A DNA stretch of 64,000 nucleotides from Bacillota bacterium. GTDB lineage: Bacteria; Bacillota; Clostridia; Saccharofermentanales; Fastidiosipilaceae. Positions 18,322 through 26,016 of the stretch are shown here, piece after piece; the first letter of the stretch is position 1, and each line of letters opens with the position of its first letter. Made by a program: the position numbers and the translations under genes. The notes under the pieces are model-generated. The model searched no databases and was not told the origin of the DNA. It saw only the letters and a list, made by a program, of their open reading frames with translations. Where the stretch lies: the NCBI GenBank assembly GCA_023420115.1, contig JAEZWR010000063.1, forward strand, positions 1 through 64,000, given 5' to 3'.

Positions 18322-18351
18322 GTATTACCATAGCACAAATTACATTTTCAA
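18322..18351 (-). promoter_or_regulatory. predicted promoter of the GH31 gene
   Basis: On the minus strand TTGAAA (18351-18346), an 18-base spacer and TAATAC (18327-18322), about 55 bases upstream of the ATG. Confidence 0.5.
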
Positions 18352-18366
18352 GCAATTTATAAATTT

Positions 18367-18379
18367 AATTTAAACGGCT
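18367..18379. repeat. candidate attL core
   Basis: AATTTAAACGGCT, identical to 47411-47423. It lies between the GH31 promoter and the phage late terminator, outside all phage genes. Confidence 0.65.
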
Positions 18380-18435
18380 GAATTGCTTAACTTTTGAATT
18401 TAAATATTAAAAAGCAATTTAAAAAGTGCTAATTT

Positions 18436-18460
18436 AATGGGTTCAAAAAATGGGTTCAAA
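18436..18460. repeat. paired ATGGGTTCA repeats (left arm-like sites)
   Basis: Two direct copies of ATGGGTTCA separated by a few bases, just inside the left end. The same pair recurs inside the right end (47386-47407). They could be integrase arm-binding sites. Confidence 0.5.
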
Positions 18461-18475
18461 ATTTAGACAAAAAAT

Positions 18476-18507
18476 AAGGGAGTAAGCATTTGCCTACTCC
18501 CCTTTTT
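18476..18507 (-). terminator. late-operon terminator of the prophage
   Basis: GGGAGTA/TACTCCC stem with a T-run on the minus strand, placed 16 bases after the holin stop. It closes the long minus-strand late transcript before host DNA. Confidence 0.85.
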
Positions 18508-18523
18508 ATGTTCTCTTCAGTTG

Positions 18524-18766
18524 TTAAAACTTTTCTGCTTTATTGCTTGCTACAACATCATAAATCCCACTCGCCGAGGCTCCGTAAATAATTCCGCTAA
18601 CTATGTGCTGAATGTAATCTTGGTTATAACTAATCGCAAAAACGAATCCTAAAACACCACCAGTGATTACTGCTAAAAGCGGCAACAACTTCCTATCTAC
18701 TTCAAAGCCTTTCAATAGCTGAACAAAGATAGCCGTTAACGGTATGATGAATAAATTCCAGTCCAT
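18524..18766 (-). CDS. phage holin (A118-like)
   Basis: 80 residues with three hydrophobic stretches (IIPLTAIFVQLLKG; LLPLLAVITGGVLGFVFAI; HIVSGIIYGASASGIYDV) and a charged C-terminus (NKAEKF). Size, topology and position directly after the endolysin fit a holin of the A118/BhlA type, which makes pores that release endolysin. RBS AAGGAGATTAAAATT precedes the ATG. It is the last gene of the late operon. Confidence 0.8.
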   Translation of the reverse strand: MDWNLFIIPLTAIFVQLLKGFEVDRKLLPLLAVITGGVLGFVFAISYNQDYIQHIVSGIIYGASASGIYDVVASNKAEKF

Positions 18767-18785
18767 AATTTTAATCTCCTTTTTT

Positions 18786-19259
18786 TTACTTTATTCTGTG
18801 TGCTTTTTCATTAATGTGTTTTTCTAAAGTATTCCTTGCCTTGTGCGCTGTTCCATTTGCTCCATTTTTAATAGCGTGGTCAAGTAGTCCGAGCAAGGCT
18901 TCGCAAAATATACTATTTTCAGCGTAGATATCTTCAATTAATTTATTTTGTTTAATATCTCTTTTTTCTAAATCTTTTACAGTTGTTTCCAGTTTATCCA
19001 CGTGCAGGGTAATAGCTGACATACTTTCTGAAATGTTTTGAATGTGTCTTAAATCGACAACGCTGTCGGCTATTTCTGCTAGCTTACTAAGAGCTTTGTT
19101 CTTCTTCGCTCTCCTTTCGCTCCACTTTTTGAACAGGATGCCTTTGCTCGTTAGTACACCTACTGCTCCAACTACTGAGGATATTAGAATAAGTGCAGAG
19201 CCAACCACTGAAAGTGTAGACAAAAAATTCAAAAAATGTTCCCGGTATTCACCTATCAT
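18786..19259 (-). CDS. phage membrane/coiled-coil protein of the lysis module
   Basis: 157 residues. One N-terminal membrane segment (about 15-40) is followed by a basic patch (KKWSERRAKKNK) and a long coiled-coil-like helix containing HVDKLETTVKDLEKRD. Its ATG overlaps the endolysin stop (ATGA), so translation is coupled. Position between endolysin and holin suggests a lysis accessory function such as an XhlA-like, antiholin or spanin-like role, but I recognise no family. Confidence 0.6.
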   Translation of the reverse strand: MIGEYREHFLNFLSTLSVVGSALILISSVVGAVGVLTSKGILFKKWSERRAKKNKALSKLAEIADSVVDLRHIQNISESMSAITLHVDKLETTVKDLEKRDIKQNKLIEDIYAENSIFCEALLGLLDHAIKNGANGTAHKARNTLEKHINEKAHRIK

Positions 19260-20824
19260 TTTATTCTAAGCCTCTGTCCAACTGTAATTATATATGGTTG
19301 TATTAAATTATTGAGTTTTTCTATTTGCCTGTAGTCTACTCCGTATTTTTGCCCTATGCTCCAAGGCGTCTCACCAAGTTGCACAGTGTGGATAATTTCA
19401 TCTGTTGTATCTTCCAGCTTGCAAGGTTTTATATAAATATCTCCTTTATCTTGAGCACAAATCCATAAATTTGTGTCCAATTGCACCCAAGCACCAGCGA
19501 AGCCTCGGTCTTTTTGCTGATTAATAACAGAAACTTTTGACCCTGCTCTTAATATACCCACGACATCCCCCACAGAATTATCAGCTATAGACTTATTTCG
19601 CACATTAAGGTCTACCAAGGTCATATATGTACCATTTGGATAATCAAGCGTTTTAGGCGTGTTTTCGTGCGTTTCCTGCGTTCCATTGAAATTTTTAACG
19701 CTTAAAATATAGTCAAGTGGGTCAATTAATAGACCATTTTCCCAAATTGATACGTGTAGGTGGCTTCCTGTGCTGTTTCCCGTTGTGCCTTGATAGCCTA
19801 TCTGTGCATTGCTACTTACTTTACTACCCTTTGTTACTGTTATCTCATCAAGATGACAATACAAGATTCTGTAAATTCCGTTACTAATTTGGATATAGTT
19901 ACCGTTAAAAGCGTGTCCGTATCCTACTTCTATAACAGTACCGTCTATCCCTGCAAAAATAGGTGCTCTGTGTTCTGCTGCACTATCCACGCCAATGTGT
20001 CCAATATAGGCTTCGGGGAATCTTATTGTGTCAAATGTACCAGCTTTATATTTTTTCGTTATCTCTGACAACTCACCACCCTGCACTTTGCTCGGGTCAA
20101 TTAGGCAAGTAATTTTTACATTTTTCTTGTGAAAAATTGAATATGCCGACTGCCACCAATTGTAATTGAAATCATCTCTTTTTTCTTCCCTTTTGCTTCC
20201 TGCTATTATGCTCGGGTAGTTTTTTATCATTTTGTTACAGTCCAAATCTCCACTATATCCATTCAGCCGCCCTTTATCTGAATACTGCCAAAGACCAATG
20301 CTTGCTCCCTTGTATGGTGGGTCGGTACTAGGGTTGTAAGTCCAATGAGCTAACCAATGGTCATATTTTTGCAATCTGCTATCGTCTAACCTGGTTTGAA
20401 ACCAGCTTGTGGAACTGTAGATGCTTGCGAAATATCCTGCGTTCTCAATTGTTTTACAGAATGCAATAACTGCATTAGTCAATTCAGTTCGATAGGCTTT
20501 TAACTGATAATATCCATCTTCAACGTCAATTGCTAAAGGTAATTTTATATCTTTCCCTTGTGCGAACTTAATTAATTCATTTGCTTCCTTTTGTCCTTGT
20601 GCTTCATCTACTGCACAACTGTACCAATAAAAACCACAAGGAACGCCCCTTTTATTGAACTCTGCGTAATGTGTGTTTGCGTGGGTATCTATATATGTAC
20701 TTCGCCCGTCACCGTATCCAGTAAACCCAGCTCGAATCATAACTCCGTCAATTTCTTTACTCAGCAAGTCATAATTAATTAACTTAGGGTCTTGCCACTG
20801 TGAAACATCAATTACTAATTTCAT
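19256..20824 (-). CDS. modular endolysin: GH25 muramidase, M23 peptidase, SH3 and LysM
   Basis: 522 residues with four visible modules. GH25 lysozyme spans 1-205: VIDVSQWQ with catalytic Asp near 6, and AIDVED with Asp100/Glu102. An M23-type metallopeptidase spans about 270-375, with ligands in HIGVD (276-280) and the SHLHV pair (355/357). An SH3-like domain covers about 400-460 and a LysM about 478-521. The enzyme would cut both glycan and peptide bonds of peptidoglycan at the end of infection. There is no signal peptide, so export depends on the holin. RBS AGGAAGAGA. It overlaps the preceding gene by 17 bases. Confidence 0.9.
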   Translation of the reverse strand: MKLVIDVSQWQDPKLINYDLLSKEIDGVMIRAGFTGYGDGRSTYIDTHANTHYAEFNKRGVPCGFYWYSCAVDEAQGQKEANELIKFAQGKDIKLPLAIDVEDGYYQLKAYRTELTNAVIAFCKTIENAGYFASIYSSTSWFQTRLDDSRLQKYDHWLAHWTYNPSTDPPYKGASIGLWQYSDKGRLNGYSGDLDCNKMIKNYPSIIAGSKREEKRDDFNYNWWQSAYSIFHKKNVKITCLIDPSKVQGGELSEITKKYKAGTFDTIRFPEAYIGHIGVDSAAEHRAPIFAGIDGTVIEVGYGHAFNGNYIQISNGIYRILYCHLDEITVTKGSKVSSNAQIGYQGTTGNSTGSHLHVSIWENGLLIDPLDYILSVKNFNGTQETHENTPKTLDYPNGTYMTLVDLNVRNKSIADNSVGDVVGILRAGSKVSVINQQKDRGFAGAWVQLDTNLWICAQDKGDIYIKPCKLEDTTDEIIHTVQLGETPWSIGQKYGVDYRQIEKLNNLIQPYIITVGQRLRIK

Positions 20825-21110
20825 TCTCTTCCTCCTTTTCTAATTCACACAAAAAAGCTATATTGCATGCTAAATGAGATAAATGACTGATTCCCGACTC
20901 TTTATCTTTGCTTGTAGGATTGTCTATATATGCCAAAAAGTGACGAAATGCAGCATCTCTATATCTTTCTTTTTCTACTTCTTTCCATTTATCTGTAGTT
21001 TTATATTTGTTAACTCCGTACTCTCTTACCATTGCTATATCTTTAATAATTTGAGTAGGTACAAGAGATAATTTCAACTTGCCTTTATCTGCCTTAATTT
21101 CATAGTTCAT
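20808..21110 (-). CDS. dATP/dGTP diphosphohydrolase-like protein (DUF5664/MazZ family)
   Basis: 100 residues. LSLVPTQIIKDIAMVREYGVNKY, a WKEV..RYRDAAFRHFLAYID block and ESGISHLSHLACNIAFLCEL match the short all-alpha DUF5664 family. Relatives from phages hydrolyse dATP and dGTP, in some phages to exclude adenine from DNA in favour of diaminopurine. No PurZ-like synthetase is in this prophage. The gene sits in an accessory cassette before the lysis genes. Activity is inferred from family only. Confidence 0.75.
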   Translation of the reverse strand: MNYEIKADKGKLKLSLVPTQIIKDIAMVREYGVNKYKTTDKWKEVEKERYRDAAFRHFLAYIDNPTSKDKESGISHLSHLACNIAFLCELEKEEENEISN

Positions 21111-21157
21111 AAAACTAGCTATCGCTTTCTAATAAAATTTGAGCAATAAAAAAGAGC

Positions 21158-22147
21158 CTATTTCTTTGGTTTTAATATATATCCGTATTCCTTACTTTTA
21201 TAAGTAATACCACAAGTGTTACGCTTTTTACCTGTGTCCATTTCTTCTACTTTGTAAAGTTCTGAAATTCTTTTATTCCCTGTCACAAATTCATCTAAAT
21301 AATCGCCACGGCTACCAAATATAAAAAAGCTGTTACCGTTTCCCAAGTTATCCTCAATTAGTTCTAATAGCTTCGCTCCGTGCTCGTGGGTAAATGGGGG
21401 CGCTTTTTCGAGATATATTGCTGAACCTGTAACTGCTCCAGTTCTAATGCTATTTAGGTACGGTGGGTCTAAAAAGAATATTGTGTTTTCTCGCTTTTCT
21501 TCTCCAGTAAATTCCTTGTGGCGTATTACATCGATTTTATGTAATTCCCTTTTATATTGTTCTAAATCTTGAGCCTTGTCGAGCGGTGGTGAAACATTGA
21601 GGCTGTCTCCGCCTCCCCTTATTGAAAAGAATAGGTTATAAAAAAGATACATTTCTTCACTTACTTCCCCAGTCTTTGGTAGCAATCTACCGCAGCATTC
21701 ACAATATTTTTTATTCAATATCTTTGTTTTATACGCTCGCTTTATTTTCGCCCAGTCTGTATTGTTTTCATCTTCTCCTGCTTTTTGCTTCGCTCTATAT
21801 TCTGCGTGCATTTTTCTTGTGTCCAGCTTTGCGGTAATTGGTAAATTTAAAGCGTCACACAATACTCTTTTAACCTTTAATATTTCATCAGTTATATTAA
21901 TTGTATCTTCTAAAAACACGCATTTCATAGCTTTATCGCAAAAATCTGCTTCAACGTGTAAGTCAGGAAGTTTATGTTTTACATTTATAGAAACAAACGC
22001 ACTTCCAGCGAACATATCATAAAAGTTCGTTGCTCCTTGTTCTTTCAGCTCTTGAACTGTTTCTAATACTTTATCAATAACAAGTCGCTTGCTACCCATG
22101 TATGCAAAGGGTTTGTTTATTTTTCCATTGTTTAAATAAATACTCAT
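21158..22147 (-). CDS. D12-class DNA adenine methyltransferase
   Basis: 329 residues. The N-terminal SAM motif region reads KPFAYMGSKR and FYDMFAGSA (42-50); the catalytic motif is DPPYL (about 226), giving the alpha order of the Dam/D12 class. A CECCG cluster near residue 150 lies in the target-recognition insertion. The product would be N6-methyladenine in a specific site. The prophage has no GATC sites, so a Dam-like GATC specificity would leave phage DNA unmodified. The start ATG has no Shine-Dalgarno and directly abuts the U-tract of a terminator hairpin. Confidence 0.9.
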   Translation of the reverse strand: MSIYLNNGKINKPFAYMGSKRLVIDKVLETVQELKEQGATNFYDMFAGSAFVSINVKHKLPDLHVEADFCDKAMKCVFLEDTINITDEILKVKRVLCDALNLPITAKLDTRKMHAEYRAKQKAGEDENNTDWAKIKRAYKTKILNKKYCECCGRLLPKTGEVSEEMYLFYNLFFSIRGGGDSLNVSPPLDKAQDLEQYKRELHKIDVIRHKEFTGEEKRENTIFFLDPPYLNSIRTGAVTGSAIYLEKAPPFTHEHGAKLLELIEDNLGNGNSFFIFGSRGDYLDEFVTGNKRISELYKVEEMDTGKKRNTCGITYKSKEYGYILKPKK

Positions 22148-22150
22148 AAT

Positions 22151-22179
22151 AAAAAAAAGAGAGTTTTTACACTCTCTTT
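22151..22179 (-). terminator. hairpin with U-tract abutting the methylase start codon
   Basis: AAAGAGAGT/ACTCTCTTT stem, followed on the minus strand by eight T. It ends 4 bases before the methylase ATG (22147). Confidence 0.75.
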
Positions 22180-22233
22180 AATTCCTTTCTGTTTATATAT
22201 GTACTTTATTATTCCCTTTCGAATTTTGAAAAT

Positions 22234-22265
22234 AAAAAAAAGAGTCCGCAATTCGAACTCTCTTT
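22234..22265 (-). terminator. terminator after the phage membrane-protein gene
   Basis: A 12-bp imperfect stem AAAGAGAGTTCG/CGGACTCTTTTT followed by T-run, 28 bases after the stop of the membrane-protein gene. Confidence 0.8.
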
Positions 22266-22292
22266 AGTAAATTTAATAATTTATTTTATTAA

Positions 22293-22709
22293 TTATTCAT
22301 ATGTTGTCTGTTGTGTGCCTAATCTTAACTCTTCTCGTCTTTTCTTAACCTTTGCATATGCAACAAAACACAATACTAACTGAATCAAGACAAAAGGCGC
22401 ATATATAAACATAAACAGAATAGAAACGGAGTATAGTATTCCGGCAACTAATCCCGCCCAATTCTCTTTCAATGCGTATGCTACCCAGTTAAAAATATAA
22501 GCAATACCGACTAAAACCAGGTGCGGAATCATTGCCACAATAGCTAAGCCAAGCCCTATTGCTTGACTGTCCGTTTCGCTTTTTGCAGCTGTATCGCCCA
22601 GGTACACAAACATATAAATAAAATATGCTGTTGTTAATAAAATTGCTACTAAGTACAAAATGTTTCTTCTGTCTAACTTTTTGATTTTTGCTTTATTGCT
22701 CATAATCAT
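22293..22709 (-). CDS. phage accessory (moron-like) four-helix membrane protein
   Basis: 138 residues with four hydrophobic segments (LYLVAILLTTAYFIYMFVYL; GLGLAIVAMIPHLVLVGIAYI; LVAGILYSVSILFMFIYA; FVLIQLVLCFVAYA) and charged ends. No family is recognised. It has its own predicted promoter and terminator inside the late operon, the hallmark of a moron that can be expressed from the prophage. Superinfection exclusion or another host-altering role is possible but unproven. RBS AAGGGGGAATGATT lies before the ATG. Confidence 0.6.
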   Translation of the reverse strand: MIMSNKAKIKKLDRRNILYLVAILLTTAYFIYMFVYLGDTAAKSETDSQAIGLGLAIVAMIPHLVLVGIAYIFNWVAYALKENWAGLVAGILYSVSILFMFIYAPFVLIQLVLCFVAYAKVKKRREELRLGTQQTTYE

Positions 22710-22743
22710 TCCCCCTTGAATTGATAATTACTTTATTCAAGCA

Positions 22744-22783
22744 ACAGAAATATATTAACATTTTAGCAACAATTTTCAATAGC
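22744..22783 (-). promoter_or_regulatory. predicted promoter of the membrane-protein gene
   Basis: On the minus strand TTGAAA, about 16 bases and TAATAT, a short distance upstream of the accessory membrane-protein gene and independent of the late promoter. Confidence 0.5.
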
Positions 22784-22784
22784 T

Positions 22785-23324
22785 TTATTCTTTTTCTTCT
22801 TCCCAGCTCGCAGGAAATTCTTCGGGGCTGTGCATTGTTGGAGATACACAAATATAAGTTTTTTCGGGAACTCCAAATAATACTTTGTCGCCTATTTGAT
22901 AAATATTATCAATATCTAAAGGTTTTACATATTTCTTTGGCTTTTCATCTTTATCCACTCGCTCCCATCTATCAGAGTCGTGTGGATTCTCACCCCTTTT
23001 TGTCCTATGCTCTTTTGTTGCTTTGTATAGTCTATTTTTATACTTTCTTATTGCTCCAGCTTTTACGAACTCACCAACTTTAAACTCTAACATCATATCA
23101 ATAAATTTTACCAATTCAGACGGAGGCAAGGCTGAGGCTAATTGTTCAGCGACTCTTGCTTTTGTTTCTTCTTCTGGGGTTCGAACATTTTCGACTATGC
23201 TAATAATGTCATTGATTCGCTCTTCTAGAATTTCATCTGTGTCTACTTCTTTGAACTTGCCATCGATGACTGCCGTCACTCTCGGCTTCCTGTACGTTGT
23301 ATCAATGTTAATCGTTTCCAACAT
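22785..23324 (-). CDS. phage tail/baseplate accessory protein with two carbohydrate-binding-like modules
   Basis: 179 residues. The N-terminal half is helical. Two C-terminal segments share the CBM5/12-like pattern of aromatic-rich short modules: YKNRLYKATKEH...SDRWERVD, and YQIGDKVLFG..TYICVSPTMHSP..SWEEE. Such modules in phage baseplates bind host surface glycans. It follows the tail-fibre gene, which overlaps its start by 17 bases. RBS AAGGAGATTAAAGAAA. It probably takes part in adsorption. Confidence 0.65.
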   Translation of the reverse strand: MLETINIDTTYRKPRVTAVIDGKFKEVDTDEILEERINDIISIVENVRTPEEETKARVAEQLASALPPSELVKFIDMMLEFKVGEFVKAGAIRKYKNRLYKATKEHRTKRGENPHDSDRWERVDKDEKPKKYVKPLDIDNIYQIGDKVLFGVPEKTYICVSPTMHSPEEFPASWEEEKE

Positions 23325-26016
23325 TTTCTTTAATCTCCTTTAATTCCTTTTCTAATTTTTCAATTCTATTATTTAATTTTTGAATTGCTAAAATTGAACT
23401 AATGAATAACTGCTCATAATCAACTGTAAAATATCCTTGCTCATTTTCTTTTATTACTTCCCTTTGCCTTGCTGTGGGTAGTGCCTTGATGACGTCTTGA
23501 GCAATTACTCCAAGTTGTGTCTGATTCGGGGTCTCTTTATAACTAAATCTTTTAATCTTTATGTTATAAATTTCGTCCTTCTCTTCTTCGCTAACGTCTT
23601 GAATATTAGTCTTTAGATTCTCATCTGAGGTCTTTTGCAAAGTTCCAGAATAGTAAATTGAGCCAGCATAAAGCGAAGAAACGTCTATTCTTGAGCTGTT
23701 AATTCTTGCAGATACCGAGCCCCCAGTGAAATTTAAAACGCCTGGACGCGAATTATAATCAAGGCTACCAAGCGTGCCGAATTGCGAGCGGACTGAACCT
23801 GAAAAGCTTGCATTAGCACCGCTTAACGCTCCGACTGTTCCAGAAACTCCTCCAAGCGTTCCAGACAAATTTGATACACTTCCGCCCATTGAATAAATTG
23901 AACCAGTCAATCCACTGACCGAACCACTGACAGAGGATACACTACCTCCCATTCTGTACACTGTCCCTCTCAAGTTGCTTGCCGTGCCTGTTATTGTTTT
24001 GCCGTCAATTATGGCACGCTTGCAAACCATCTCTCCGTTCCAGTCGACAGAAAACGCCTGCTCTTTGTCGCTTTTCTTTTTAGCGTACAAAAAATAACCA
24101 GTGCCAGTACAATTTAAAAACAAGACTCTGTTAGAATCTTCACTTTTAATCATATTATCTGTGATATCCCAAGCACCTATTCTGCCACGCTCTGCTGTGA
24201 TTGAACCTCTTACATCTGCCTGCATTGCTCGGAGTTTGCCATCCCAGCTTACCGAAAAGCGTGTGTCGTTTTCGGCTTTCATTTTTAAAGCTAAAAAATT
24301 GCCAGTACCCTTGCAATTCATCAGCATTGTCCTGTCGACATCTTCCCAATAAATCATATCATCTTTAATTAAGAATCTGCCAATTCTGCCAGTCAAAGCT
24401 TCAACATTGCCTTTTATATTTACATCTTTCGCCGTTAAATAACCGTTCCAGTCGACTTTGAAAAGAGGCTCGCTTTCTCCTGCTTTTTTCGCAAGTAAAA
24501 AATTATTGTTCGTGTCTCCACTTAGGTAAAACGTTCTCTTGCTGTTGCTGTTTTCTAAATAGTTCTCGTTAAATCTGAAGCCACCTATTTTGCCTATTTT
24601 TGACTTTATTACACTTGCTTCAATATGGTCTGCTTTGATTGCTCCAGCTTTTATGTTTTCAGCTCCAACAACATTCGCTCCAAGTCCGTTTCCAGTGCTT
24701 AAAACTGTCCAGTTCCAAGCCCCTGTGGATAGTTTACCTTTTGCAATTCTTAAGCCTTGAGGACTTAGTTCCATTGCTGAGCGTCCATCTTCTGAAATGA
24801 AACGAATACCTCCAGTAAAATATTCAATCTTTCCACGATTCAAACCACTGTTTAAATCGTTGTTTAATTTTTCAACAAATCCTTTTACTTCGTTAAGATT
24901 AATATTTTTCGAGGGATTATCCCAATTGGCTATTTTTTCGCTCACTTCGCTCAGAAGCTTTCGCTCGTCTCTTTGCTTCATCTGCGTTGCGTTTTCTCTT
25001 GTTTCGATTGTTAATTTAGTTTCAAGAGTTTCTAAATTTGTAACCTTACCAGTAACTCTGCCCTTTAAATTGCCGAGGTCGTCATCTGCAAGAGTAACAG
25101 TATCGCCCAACCCTACTTTTATTTTTTCGTTGCTATCCACGGCAACAGCAACCTTATATGTAATTTTAGGCTTACTTAATATCGCAAGTGCTTCTTTTGT
25201 TTTAGTTAAAAGCTCATTGACATCTTCGACATCGTGAAAAATCTTAACTCCGAAAATATTCTCCCTTGCTCCTGTTTGTTCGTTTTTTACACCATATATA
25301 TTTTTGGCTTCAGAATTTTCAACAAACATTTTATTATTGTTAACTCTTGCAAAGTCTAATCTTCTGCCGTATCCGCCTGATTGTGTTGATTCACCTTTTC
25401 CGAATCCATAAAGGGCGGTAATAATATCAGTACTATCTACTGTTTTAGTTAGTTTCAATAAATCCTTGCCAGCTTCAAATCTCCTACCGTTGTCTCGACC
25501 TATTCTCTTGTGTATCTCTAGTTTGCGAGTTACAGTTTTTGCACTGTTTGAAGATATCGTAACAATCGGCAAAGCCTCAACATCAAAAGTCTCTAGTACT
25601 TTCTGAACTGCTTCTCTTACGCTTGTGCGGTAAAAATTTAAAGAATTTGTTGTTGCTTGTTCTGCTCTGTAGTCAACTTGCCAACGTGTACCCGACAATA
25701 TTTTTTCAAAAGTCTCTCGACCGTTGTCATCTCGTGTCCTCTTATCTTCAACGAAATAGCCGAATAATTCATATATGGATGCTTCACAATCAACACGGCT
25801 AATTTTTTCATCTCTTATAACTCTAGTCGCAATAAATTCGTAACATCTTTTTTCGCTACTTTCTATCGGGATATATACTCTCGTCTGTTCGCTTATCTTC
25901 TCAAGAGTCTTAAAAGATAAAGTGATATTTAACGGCAATGCTTCTTTTAATGTAACATCAAATGCTTCTATTAATCCGAGTGTTTGCTCTTTTGGTTTTA
26001 AAATAATCAAATCCAC
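23308..26016 (-). CDS. tail-associated protein/tail fibre with S74 (endosialidase-type) chaperone
   Basis: 902 residues from the GTG at 26016, with GAGGTGG 7 bases upstream; the frame could extend to an ATG at 26034. The N-terminal third is a Tal/tail-endopeptidase-like baseplate domain. Near 475, 545 and 612 begin three repeats of about 67-70 residues with the core RIGxFxIxDxMI...KVDWNG. A Gly/Ser-rich tract (about 680-755, GSVSxLSG heptads) follows. The end (about 795-902) is a Peptidase_S74 chaperone: SDENLKTNI, LGVIAQDV, VDYEQLF and a coiled coil. S74 domains trimerise the fibre and then cut themselves off. It is the likely receptor-binding protein. Confidence 0.85.
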   Translation of the reverse strand: MDLIILKPKEQTLGLIEAFDVTLKEALPLNITLSFKTLEKISEQTRVYIPIESSEKRCYEFIATRVIRDEKISRVDCEASIYELFGYFVEDKRTRDDNGRETFEKILSGTRWQVDYRAEQATTNSLNFYRTSVREAVQKVLETFDVEALPIVTISSNSAKTVTRKLEIHKRIGRDNGRRFEAGKDLLKLTKTVDSTDIITALYGFGKGESTQSGGYGRRLDFARVNNNKMFVENSEAKNIYGVKNEQTGARENIFGVKIFHDVEDVNELLTKTKEALAILSKPKITYKVAVAVDSNEKIKVGLGDTVTLADDDLGNLKGRVTGKVTNLETLETKLTIETRENATQMKQRDERKLLSEVSEKIANWDNPSKNINLNEVKGFVEKLNNDLNSGLNRGKIEYFTGGIRFISEDGRSAMELSPQGLRIAKGKLSTGAWNWTVLSTGNGLGANVVGAENIKAGAIKADHIEASVIKSKIGKIGGFRFNENYLENSNSKRTFYLSGDTNNNFLLAKKAGESEPLFKVDWNGYLTAKDVNIKGNVEALTGRIGRFLIKDDMIYWEDVDRTMLMNCKGTGNFLALKMKAENDTRFSVSWDGKLRAMQADVRGSITAERGRIGAWDITDNMIKSEDSNRVLFLNCTGTGYFLYAKKKSDKEQAFSVDWNGEMVCKRAIIDGKTITGTASNLRGTVYRMGGSVSSVSGSVSGLTGSIYSMGGSVSNLSGTLGGVSGTVGALSGANASFSGSVRSQFGTLGSLDYNSRPGVLNFTGGSVSARINSSRIDVSSLYAGSIYYSGTLQKTSDENLKTNIQDVSEEEKDEIYNIKIKRFSYKETPNQTQLGVIAQDVIKALPTARQREVIKENEQGYFTVDYEQLFISSILAIQKLNNRIEKLEKELKEIKENVGND

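Noticed and set aside
18317..18327. AAGGAGTATTA shared by left flank and right flank (47447-47457) as a longer att site
   Set aside because: Its order relative to the 13-bp core differs on the two sides, so it cannot be the same recombination repeat.
20808..21110. Z-genome (diaminopurine) biosynthesis system
   Set aside because: Only a MazZ-like gene is present; no PurZ or specialised polymerase is seen in the prophage.
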